NCBI GenBank assembly: GCA_018136815.1
Contig: CM030941.1
Coordinates: 1-64,000, forward strand
DNA length: 64,000 nt
Direction: 5' to 3'
Source: Isochrysis galbana
Taxonomy: Eukaryota > Haptophyta > Isochrysidales > Isochrysidaceae
Positions 43,890 through 52,910 of this stretch are shown piece after piece (positions within the stretch are counted from its first letter, which is position 1; each line of letters starts with the position of its first letter). A model generated the notes under the pieces. It did no database searches and was not told the DNA's origin. It saw only the letters and a program-made list of their open reading frames with translations. Position numbers and translations under genes: made by a program.

Positions 43890-43890
43890 A

Positions 43891-43966
43891 CAAATACAGC
43901 CAAATACATATGTATTTGGCCTCTAGCCAAACACGCCGGTAATTAATACGTATTTTCCATCTAGGC
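43891..43966 (+). repeat. Repeat T, uninterrupted copy
   Basis: CAAATACAGCC begins it and CCATCTAGG ends it. Bases 43899-43920 are a perfect 22-bp palindrome (GCCAAATACAT and its complement). This is the unoccupied counterpart of the site where element A sits. Confidence 0.6.
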
Positions 43967-44024
43967 TTCGGTGGTGCGGCGTCTGCCACGGCCCGAGCCG
44001 ATCGGTCGGCGTGGCGGGGTCCTA

Positions 44025-44300
44025 CATGTGAAACACAGGAACAGTGTTTTTTTTTCGGAGGCCCAAAACATATGTTTTTCGCTGTTTATTTCGGGCGGCC
44101 CCCTACCCCGCACATCTGTTTTTTACACTGTTTTTTTTCGACGGCAAAAAACATACTGTTTTTGCTGTTTTTTTTCTAAGTTTGGCTGTGTTTCACGCCT
44201 AGATGTTAAACACGGTGGGTTAGGTCTAGAAACACACCAAAAACAGCTGTTTTTGGCTTTTTTGGAAACACGGTGAAACACAGTACCGAAAACAGCGGGT
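44025..44300. repeat. AT-rich block of mixed direct and inverted GTGAAACACAG/CTGTTTTT motifs
   Basis: GTGAAACACAG occurs at about 44028 and 44271 and its complement (CTGTGTTTCAC) near 44186. Between them ACTGTTTTTT and AAAACATA motifs recur in both orientations. The block could fold extensively. It carries no coding and may be a degenerate foldback or satellite-like insertion. The following 44301-44470 holds (AT)n and nothing else I can name. Confidence 0.5.
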
Positions 44301-44570
44301 CATATATATATATATAGTAGCTAGTATAGTATACATATATATTATATCCATCTCCCGTAGGCTCACAGCTCACAGCTACCGGTAGTTCCTGTGGGAGTGT
44401 AATTGTAATAATTGTAACTGTCAAGCATAAGCATGATTGTGATTGATGATTGATTGTCTTGCATCCAACTAGGTGCTAGGTGGTAGGTGGTGGTAGCTAG
44501 TGGTGTAGTGGTGCAGGTGGGAGGCCAGGCAATCAGGTGGCGGATTGATTATGCTCTGGCTCTGGCTATG

Positions 44571-44670
44571 NNNNNNNNNNNNNNNNNNNNNNNNNNNNNN
44601 NNNNNNNNNNNNNNNNNNNNNNNNNNNNNNNNNNNNNNNNNNNNNNNNNNNNNNNNNNNNNNNNNNNNNN
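44571..44670. other. Assembly gap 3 (100 N)
   Basis: Exactly 100 N between two low-complexity stretches (GGTGGTAGG-rich on the left, CACCACCACC-rich on the right). Confidence 0.99.
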
Positions 44671-44868
44671 CCTCTGAGGACCACAACGCCCAACGGCGAC
44701 AAACCATCGAACAGCGTATCGCGCAGACGACAGACGACAGACGAGAAAGGGAATAAAGAGAAGGAGGAGAGAGCCTGGGACCACCACACCACCACCACCG
44801 CCACCGCACCATCGATCGCGACGAACCACGACGACGAGGAGGAAGAGGAAGAGGCCTGAGTGCTTGCT

Positions 44869-45194
44869 TGAGGCTGAGGGGGCTCAGTCCCCCCCTTGCC
44901 TCTCCCTCGCTCGCCTCGCTGGCCTTGGGTGCCGCCCTGAGTCCCCTGCCTGCCTGGCGACCAGGGATGGGGGGGGGGGGGGAGTCAGTACGAGAGCTGG
45001 CCTATGCGGGCCTGGGAGTGCGGCTCGCAGCCCGCGCCCACTAGGGGTCTGGGCCAGAAGGATGATTGCCCAGCCCTTGCGAGAGGAGGGCGCAGGGGCT
45101 GAGGTTGAATGTACGGGCCCACCCCGGGGGGTGTCCGCGATGGAGAGAGGGGGGCGCGAGGCCCCCATTGACCCCCACTTATAAAAGTAGGTTG
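44869..45194 (+). repeat. Repeat R, copy 2
   Basis: Same orientation as copy 1, 1.3 kb downstream, with the same TTATAAAAGTAGGTTG end and G-run/C-run hairpin. A (G)13 run near 44970 replaces a shorter run in copy 1. Beyond 45195 to about 46050 no gene can be supported; several short frames there have no recognisable features. Confidence 0.65.
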
Positions 45195-46049
45195 TGCCTG
45201 TCCCTATATATATATAAATAGTAAATATGAGAAAAACTGCATATTTCTAACTGCTATCTGCTAACTGTGCATAGTTAGGAGTTAGGCGCGGGTAGCGGGT
45301 AGTTAGGAGTAGCACAATCATTCTGCCTCACGCCGTGCAAGTAGCGGTTAGTTTGTTAAGAATTTTTAAGTCATAGTCATCCCTTTCTTCATCTTTCTCT
45401 TTCTTAGCAATCACAGTTCACAGTCCCGTCGTCCGTCGCCGTCGACCGTGTCCCCAGTCCCAGTCCCGCCAGGTCTTGTGACCCTTCCGAGCGTTCCACT
45501 CCTGAATGTTCTGAGCAGTCCGCTGCCCTACCTGAGCCATCCCCATCCCCAGCCTACGCTCACGGCCTGCGCCCGACGTCTCCCAAGCCCTCCTTGTCCT
45601 TCCCCACCTCCCATGATCATATAGACGGCTGTAAAGATCCACAGCGGCTCCACAACCACAGCTCCACAGACACCTCCACACTTAGCAACAGCCGGAGTCA
45701 AAGTGACTCAAACGTGCCACCCAACAATACTCGCTCCCATTCACACGTCAATAGATTCGACGACTCAGTGTACATGGACGGGGATCGCGGGAGCGAGAAG
45801 AGCCAGCCACCGAAACGCTTGGAGCTCAAAAAAGGTTCACAAAAATGTCGGCCATCCGGGGTTAAGGATTAAGGATGCGCAACGCCACCCCTATCACGTC
45901 GCCGCCAGGCGACGCGCGCCGAACCCTCGACCCCCTGGCACGGAGGGCATGGCCGCCGGTGGGCTTGGATCGCCGCCATTTCGAGCGGCAAGCGCGCCCG
46001 CCCGAGCTGCCACCTACTGTGACCAACAGCGCGCAGGAGCGCGGTTGCC

Positions 46050-46807
46050 TCAGCACACACCGTACAGTGTCGTCCTTCTGTACCGTTGGGCAGTCTGACA
46101 CGCCTCCTTATCGGCTTGGCAAGCAGGGTTCAAGGGCATGGCCTGCACGCTCGGCGTCAACGAGTCGTCACATCGTCCGGGCAAGCGCGCCGTGCTCGTC
46201 GAACACTTGTCTGAAGGCCGCACGTGTAGCGCTGACTTCTCCACCTGCCCCATTCGCCACAAGGTAGCAGCGAGGCCCGCCTGACGCTGAAGTGGTTTCA
46301 CACCGCGCAGCGCCTTTGCCTTGGCCCGCCCTTTACCACCATTCACCAGTCTGCTTCGGCACCGGCCCAGGCCACCGACAGCCGCGGCCTCGGGTGCGTC
46401 GGCAGCCGGCTGACTGGCCGGCAGGATGGCAGGTCCGCTAGCCGGCAAGCCATTGCACTCTTGTACACGGAGACGGTCAGCCTCTTCCGTGTCTGGCCGT
46501 CCGGGCACACGTACCACCGGCGAGATGGGCGCTTGCGCCAGATATGGACGTGCCTGGCTGCGGAATTCAATGCCTTCGACCAGGTCCACGTCCCAGTCGG
46601 CGCAGCCAAATAAGTCTACATGGGGCCGGGGGGATGAAGGCTGGCGGTCGGACACGCGCGAGGCGGGAGGGACAGAGCGGGGGGGGGGATAGGATGCGCA
46701 CCGGTGCGCTGCTTCTCCTGCTTGGCGACACAGCGGTTGGCATGCGCCTGGATCTGGTCGTCGCTGATTGACTTGAAGCAGACGGGACAGCTGGTTGTGT
46801 GCGGCAT
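46050..46807 (-). CDS. Candidate UBZ4-type ubiquitin-binding zinc-finger protein
   Basis: Two exons are proposed. Exon 1 (46807-46702) starts MPHTTS and encodes CPVCFKSISDDQIQAHANRC, which fits the Rad18-type UBZ4 pattern C-x2-C-x11-H-x3-C. An 86-base intron (46701-46616, GTGCGC...TGTAG) follows. Exon 2 (46615-46050) continues in phase with DLFGCADWDVDLVEG and runs to a stop at 46050, giving about 223 aa. UBZ4 fingers bind ubiquitin in DNA-damage tolerance and repair proteins (Rad18, SNM1A, WRNIP1 types). The remainder here matches none of their catalytic domains as far as I can see. The C-terminal half is low in recognisable structure and could hold another intron. Upstream (46990-47250) is G/C homopolymer-rich, perhaps promoter or untranslated sequence. 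Confidence 0.45.
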
Positions 46808-47703
46808 CCGCCAGCCGCTTCGCGCCGAGCGGCGGAGAGAAGCGTCCATCCGGCCGGAGAAGGGGGAGAGCGAGGGGAGGCGAGCCGCACCGAGATCGCT
46901 CGCGGTAGAAAGAGCAGGGCGAAGGACCGAAAGGGGGGCCGCAAGGGAGACAAGGTCTACCAAGCCAACAGCTCGACAGTGGGAGAGGAAGGAGGAGAGG
47001 GGGGAAGGGGCTGCCCTGCTGATGAGCGGCGCGAAGGGGGGCGAAAGGTAGGGGAGAGGCGGGGGGGGGGGAGAGAGAGAGAAGGGGAGCGCAGTGGCCG
47101 TATCGAGGAAGTGTGTGGGGCGCGGCGGGTGGTGGGGTGAGGGGAAGAAGAGGGGAGGGGGAGTGGAGCAGGCGCGCCTCGGCGTCGGCGCGGGTGGGGA
47201 GGGGGGAAAAGAGGGGGGGGGGCGGGGGGCGGGGGGGGCGGGGCAGTAGCAAAAAAGTACCTCTTATAATATTATTCTCGCCACGCGCGCGGCCTTGGAG
47301 GTCTTCAGTCTTTAGGTCTCGTTCCGTCGAAAGTGGGACAGCATCAGAGTTTTCTTGTTGTGTGAGTATAACCTTAGTGATGAGGGACCGAAGCCCTTCG
47401 ACGGCAACGGAGCCCCTACCCCGCTACCCCGCGATGGGTGTGTGCGCGGTTGGCGCATGGCTCGTCCCGGTGTATGTGGCTAGCTAGGGATGCTAGTGTC
47501 ACAGATGGCCCTCCGTCTGCCTCACTTTCTCTTCTTCTTCTACTACTTTACTCACTAAGTCACTAAATAGGTAGAGACACTCTTCCCTCTTCCTCTTCAC
47601 ATGAGAAGAGGCGACGGGCCTCTCTCTCTTCTTTCTTCTCTTCCCTCTCTCTCTTCTCTTCCTCTCTCACATTCTATGTACGCCGACCTTGTTTTTGTTT
47701 ACG

Positions 47704-48220
47704 TGTCGTATTCCATACGATGACAGACTTCTACTTCTAACCTGTGGGTTATTTTTAAGCCTCAAGGTCTCGTCGATTGGTATACCGCCTCTTCTCTTAC
47801 TTTCTCCCGATGTCATCAAATGTTCCATGACTGTCTTCTGTCTTCTCTCGTCCATCGGTTGTAGCTCCCCCAGCGAGGTCTGCCCTCGTTGTGCCGACCC
47901 CTCTGTCGCATGTCTGCGCGTTGCCGAGTTGCCCTGGTGCCGACGCTTGGCCGTCCGTCCAGGTGTGGTTAGTTTTCGCCCTGTTTGGTTTAGTTTGTGT
48001 GGTTCTGTGCCCTCATCTTTTTGAGTCCTTGCGTTGTAGTCTCCCGTGTCTACCTCGGACCTAAGAAGCTCTCATTCTCACTCTCTCTCTTCCACTAGCT
48101 CGCTAGCTAGCCTCGTCCCTACTCTCCGACGCCACGCGTCGCAATCCTCCGACCGTAAGTCCACTTCATCGCTCGTGGCGCTCGATGGCAGACGCTGTCA
48201 GACCCGATTCTTACTATGAC
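47704..48220 (+). repeat. D-type LTR, partial, plus orientation
   Basis: It starts TGTCGTATTCCATACGATGAC, in which TCGTAT and ATACGA form a hairpin with loop TCC. The first 200 bases recur inverted at 48768-48960. Bases 47922-48209 match 13054-13342 on the other strand. No internal coding region is attached. The stretch 48221-48460 shows nothing I can name. Confidence 0.6.
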
Positions 48221-48767
48221 CTATCTGACATTTTCCCGCCAGCAACAATCAACGAACCTTCGTTCGACGACCGCGTCAGCTGCCGGCTCGATCGAACGGC
48301 CCTCTGCCTATGAGCCTATAGTCATCGCGTGTTCGACATTAAGTTAGAATTCTACGTATTACGTGTTTTTTTAATCTAAATCTAACTGAGCATTAGTACC
48401 ACTACTCTCACTAGCCCGGTACTAACACGACAGCCCTCCGCGCACCTGCCCGTACACCTTGGCGCGTGCTGTTGTCACAGATACATACACCTATGCACCC
48501 CTCCACATCTCCCCCCTCGCAGGCCCCCGGCTCCCATTCTAACTCCCCACAAGTTAAAATGAGGGAAAACCCATTGAGGCGGACCGAACGACGCCGGCCG
48601 ACTCTCCAGGAAAAAGCACCGGGGGGGGAGGGAGGAACCTCTCGTCAAAAAAGGAGAACGGCCCTTACCAGCTCACGCCGCGAGCAGTTCTCGAGAAATA
48701 AGCAACTGCGCCTCGAGTATACCTGCCACAAGGGTATCCGAGACGTCTTGAGCTTGAGCCGCTCCGT

Positions 48768-48960
48768 CGGCACAACGAGGGCAGACCTCGCTGGGGGAGC
48801 TACGATCAATGGACGAGAGAAGGCAGAAGACAGTCATGGAACGTTTGATGACATCGAGAGAAAGTAAGAGAAGAGGCGGTATACCAATCGACGAGACCTT
48901 GAGGCTTAACAATAACCCACAGGTTATAAGTAAAAGTCTGTCATCGTATGGAATACGACA
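48768..48960 (-). repeat. D-type LTR start, minus orientation (right arm of a foldback)
   Basis: On the minus strand from 48960 it reads TGTCGTATTCCATACG and continues in parallel to 47704-47905 through GGTATACCGCCTCTTCTC and GAGGTCTGCCCTCG. Identity is high, with scattered substitutions. It diverges at about 48775. The spacer between arms is about 860 bases; 48466-48767 of it has no supportable gene. Confidence 0.6.
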
Positions 48961-48962
48961 CA

Positions 48963-49129
48963 GACCTGGGAATCAGGATGCACAGGCTACAAGGAGGCGC
49001 AACCAGGCAAGGAGCGAGTGACGAGCGACGAGTTACGAGTAACGAGTGACGCGTAGGACGCCTATCGAGTAAAGAACGACTAACGAGTAAAGTCGAAGGC
49101 CGCGGACGAGGTCGATCGCGAATGCGACA
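48963..49129 (-). repeat. F-type LTR start, minus orientation
   Basis: From 49129 on the minus strand: TGTCGCATTCGCGATCGACC, with TCGC/GCGA inside the end, followed by a stretch rich in ACTCGT hexamers. It resembles the E-type LTR at 51748 and the fragment at 28677. It is cut by the D-type start at 48960. Confidence 0.5.
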
Positions 49130-49130
49130 G

Positions 49131-49159
49131 AAATCGCATCATCTAGGATGAATGCGACA
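49131..49159 (-). repeat. Isolated A-type LTR terminus, minus orientation
   Basis: On the minus strand from 49159: TGTCGCATTCATCC, loop, GATGATGCGATTT. This is exactly the terminal hairpin of the A LTR and nothing more, sitting directly upstream of the F-type start. Confidence 0.5.
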
Positions 49160-49522
49160 GAAGCGCGGAAAGGGGAGTGGTTATTGGGGCAAGGGCGTTG
49201 TCTCTGAATGCCCGGAAGTAGGGAGAGCTAGAGATAGAGATAGTAGCAAGTATCGTGGGCATCTTCAAGACTTGTCAAGAGTTTTTTAACTACTATGGTA
49301 TGGGTATGGGCATGCGGTATGCGGTGCCGGGGACCTGCAAACATGGTCCGCGGAAGGCACGATAGTTAAATTCCCAAAATTTCGCGGCATGTTGGTACGC
49401 CCGCCAAGAGGCAGCCTGTGTGCACCATAATAATGCCCGCCCAACGCCAGCCCACATGATCTCAGCCCACCAAAAACCCACACTAATATAAATGTTTTGT
49501 GCATTGCACGGCGTACTGCACA

Positions 49523-49604
49523 GTCCAGATGCCCGAGTGGTTAAGGGGTTTGACTTGAAATCAAATGGGCTCAGCCCGCGTAGGTTCAAATCCTGCTCTG
49601 GACG
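49523..49604 (+). tRNA. tRNA-Ser (anticodon UGA)
   Basis: An 82-nt cloverleaf. The acceptor GTCCAGA pairs with TCTGGAC (49597-49603), with G as discriminator. D arm contains GCCCGAGTGGTTAAGGGG (A box). Anticodon stem is TTTGA/TCAAA with loop CTTGAAA and anticodon TGA at 49556-49558. A long variable arm (TGGGCTCAGCCCGCG) marks the type II structure of tRNA-Ser. B box is GGTTCAAATCC. No intron. It decodes UCA. Confidence 0.95.
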
Positions 49605-49850
49605 TTTATTTTGCGGTTCTCAGATCCTGCAATGGATGCTCTTTTTCTTCAGTATTCCTATCGCATTTCTTCTGTTTAAGGACAAGCCATCTTCGGTTCC
49701 TCTTTCCTCTTTTAAATCCTGCTCTGGACGTTTATTTTGCGGTTCTCAGATCCTGCACCGGTATCGCATTTCTTCTGTTGGGTACTGGTCTTCGTAGGAG
49801 GATAAGGACAAGAACCATCTTCGGTTCCTCTTTTTCGGACCTTTCGTTCC
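49588..49850 (+). repeat. Tandem duplication of the tRNA-Ser 3' end and trailer
   Basis: AAATCCTGCTCTGGACG, followed by 27 further matching bases, occurs at 49588-49631 and again at 49714-49757. Downstream blocks (TATCGCATTTCTTCTG, CATCTTCGGTTCCTCTTT) are also duplicated, with small indels. The unit is about 126 bases. The second copy carries only the last third of the tRNA (T-arm side and acceptor), so it is not a gene. Confidence 0.8.
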
Positions 49851-51032
49851 GAAAGTTAACGATGGTGTAACAGCGGCAGTGCAGGAAAGCCTCGCGTGTT
49901 CATGCTCACCGCCAACCTGTCGCATCCGAGATTGCTCGACGATGTGATCCACAAATAAACTCAGCAGGTGAACGCCTTCATACTGCCTATCAAGCCCACC
50001 GCGGTTTGACACCTTTCCGTCGCTCGTCTATCCAAGTCCTCGGTTCCTTGGATGCCACGGACGGGGGGATGTGGATGTGCTTGATTTGTTGACTAAGTGA
50101 CAAACGAGGAACCACGAACCACCACCACTCGGCACTCGGTCTCGACGACGCCGACGTGACTTCGCGGGCCTCCATCACCAACACACGCCGCCCACGTCAA
50201 GCACGCGCCGCGCCCACTATGCGCTATAATGTGTCCGGTGCGCCGCAGTCGCGGCGCCGCGCGCCGCGCCACCTCTAAAGATCTGTCATCTGTCACAACC
50301 TCTGAAGTTTGAGTGCACATGCACGGGCGCGGGTGCCGGTAGGCATGCCCTTCAAAATGTTCCTATACATGCCATGTATATGTATACATATGGGGGGGGC
50401 ACGCACACGCACACGCACACGCGAGATGTACGCCACAAAAAACCCTTTTGATATTCATATTCACGCCTCGCACGCCCGCAGCTTTTAGCTTTCAGCTTTG
50501 GGACTCTACTAGCCCGGTCACTCACTAGGGGGGTGCGGAGGGCACCATCTGTAATGGGCAAACGAAGGCCTAAATAAGCTCCCTATAGATTCTGGTATGG
50601 GAGATCAGAAAAAAAACCGGGGTCTTCCGGTAAAATTTTCGAAAAATACCCGATTTCAGGCCTCTGCCTCTGACGGTCGTGCGGAAAAATATTTCAGGCC
50701 CCCCTCCGGTATTATTTTACCGATGGCCTTCATGCGCGCCTCTCGCAGCGAAACACGAAACCATGGGCATCGGCAGCTGACCCGGACCAAAGATCCTGGC
50801 AATATAGTTTCACTATGTTTTCATGGGCTTGAACGTGACCATGAGGGAAGCCATAGGGCTGGGCCCTCACTCACAATGCGAAGTCGCGTTCCGTCAAAAG
50901 AGGGCCAGGTGATTTTTTGGAATCCATATATGCTTGTTTTCTTTTTAGGTAGCCACAATAATATTATTATTACGAAGATGAGTACAAAGCTAATCACGCT
51001 CCCCCACTCTCAACACACGCGGTAACCCCCAG

Positions 51033-51191
51033 CTACGCGGGCTGAGTTTTCATCTTCTTCGTCTTTTTCTCACATCCCTCTTCCTCGATCCTATTGTCGA
51101 TGTCGTTCTGCTGGCAGGCGACGATGTCGCTTGGCTGATCTTGGGTGGCGAGGTCCGTGACGTGTGCGAGGACGGCCTTCTTGTTCTCCAT
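51033..51191 (-). CDS. Candidate 3'-terminal exon of an unidentified gene
   Basis: The frame reads MENKKAVLAHVTDLATQDQP then SDIVACQQNDIDNRIEEEG and a Lys-rich tail to TAG at 51033. Composition (balanced charge, few Ser/Pro) is unlike the low-complexity frames around it. Upstream on the minus strand a different frame (51230-51300, CRLDAERKRCSHDSF) looks like continuation after a one-base shift, which would fit the homopolymer indels seen elsewhere. No family recognised. The 5' end is not defined. Confidence 0.35.
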   Translation of the reverse strand: MENKKAVLAHVTDLATQDQPSDIVACQQNDIDNRIEEEGCEKKTKKMKTQPA

Positions 51192-51679
51192 GTAGAGTTT
51201 GCCCGCCCTTGGAGCAGGAGGAGGAACGAGTCGTGCGAGCAGCGCTTGCGCTCGGCGTCCAGTCGACAGGTGGCCGTGTCAAGAGAGTCGAACGAAGCCA
51301 GCGAGCAGGAGCACGAGAGGAGAGGACGGAGGACCGTACGGATGCGCGCCGAGTTGCCACCATCGTGAGGAAGACGAGGGCGAGGAGAGAGCTGGAGGGT
51401 GAGCGAGGAGGGAGGAGGGAGGCAGGCAGTAGGAGCCTTCTCTCTCTGGTAGGTCGATGAGAGCGGGAGAGGGAGAGGGGGGAGGGGACTGGGTGGGGGG
51501 GGGGAGGAGGGGAGAGAGACCAAAAGACATACCAGTTGTTTACGTTAGTGTTCTCGCCATATACGGTAATAATTCCCCGGTCCCAGGGGGTGTCCCCATG
51601 GTTCCCGACCGCCCTCCGCGCCCAGAGTCCCCCCGGTAGGGCGGCATTAATTTGGTATTAACAGGTTATGCCCCATATG

Positions 51680-51736
51680 CTAAGTACCTACTTAGAGATA
51701 GTGCTCCACTGCTAAGTACCTACTTAAAGATAGTGC
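51680..51736 (+). repeat. Two-copy tandem repeat, 31-bp unit
   Basis: CTAAGTACCTACTTA followed by G/A-AGATAGTGC occurs twice, just upstream of the E-type LTR start. Confidence 0.6.
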
Positions 51737-51747
51737 CGAAGCGTGGT

Positions 51748-52621
51748 TGTCGCATCCGCGATCGACTTCCGACCTTAGGCGTCTTCGAGCCCAGTCGTTC
51801 TTGTTGCCGCGGAGTTTTACTCGTAACTTGTAGAACTCTGCACTCGTAACTCGCCCCTCGCTCCTTGTCATTGCGCCCCTTTGTGGCCTGTCTCGCTCCT
51901 GTTTCGCTCCTTTGCACCTTGGGCCTTGCTCTGCCTTTGGTCCCTCCTTGCTGTCGTTCCCCCGCGCTCGTTCTCGCTCTCGTCGTAGGTGTTCGTCGTT
52001 GCGGACCTTTCCCCCGCGCGAAGCCTACCCTCTCTCCCCTTCCGGTTTACGCTCGTAGATTCCCTCCTTACTTTCTATCTACTCGTTCGCGGTAACCGCC
52101 GTTCGCCGTCGGCTCTTCCGTCGCATCATCGCTCTCTTGTCGGCTTTCTCTTCCTTGTTTCCTTCCTTCTGTGTTTTCCCCGCCCAAGTGGAGAAAGATA
52201 CGTTAGTGTGGAGGAATGTTGGGTGAAAGTCAAGTGTGCGTGTCTCGGATTGTTGTCGGACTCATCGGATTGGTACCCTGTCGGCCTCTGTCGCCCTCGT
52301 CCCTCGTCCCAGTCGCTCCTCGCTCCCTCGTTTTCGCTCTCGCTCTCGCTCAGTCGTAACCAGCAATCTTACAACACCAACCAAATCCACTCACTCACCC
52401 ACTCACCCTCGCTATCCGCTATGTCCGCTCCGTCTTCGCGCTCGCCCTCGCCACTGCCCGCCATCCATCTTCCAACCATGGAAGATGGCCTGCCCGTCCC
52501 GCCCGCCAATGGCCAAAATGCCGTACCTGCCGCCGCCTACCTTCCGTCCCGTTCGGTCCCTCCTGTTCCATCCATAACCTCCAATCCGTCAGTGGTAGAT
52601 AGCCAACTAACAACTAAGTAG
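51748..52621 (+). mobile_element. E-type LTR with Gag start (solo or truncated element)
   Basis: It starts TGTCGCATCCGCGATCGAC (TCGC/GCGA hairpin). The body is C/T-rich with ACTCGTAACT motifs. Near its 3' end ATG 52421 opens a 66-codon Ser/Pro-rich frame (MSAPSSRSPSPLP...) ending at 52621, parallel to the Gag starts inside the A and B LTRs. The exact LTR end is unclear and no Pol follows; coding sequence of another gene begins at 52646. Probably a solo LTR or a truncated copy. Confidence 0.5.
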
Positions 52622-52910
52622 TTAGCTGGGTAACTTGTTCACGCCTTAGCCGGTGTGTCGGCTGTGTCTGCCATCCTCCAACACCTCCCACATGAAGATA
52701 TCGTTGAACCCCCGCAGGATGTTCCACGACAGACCGTAGCAAAGGCGCACGAGCGTCCACTTCTCGGCCGAGAAGACCTCGCGCAGGTGCTCATTCACCT
52801 CTGAGTAAGCCTCCTCCCGGAGCTTCTTCCTGAGGTCGTCGAAAAAGGTGGAGCTAGCCAGCTCGGCGAGCCCAGTGTGCACGGGCTCGCCTGCAGCGTT
52901 GCGGAGCTTG

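Noticed and set aside
46567-47252. Pro-rich minus-strand frame extending upstream of the UBZ4 exon
   Set aside because: It crosses G/C homopolymers and lies in a different frame from the finger; likely 5' untranslated or promoter sequence.
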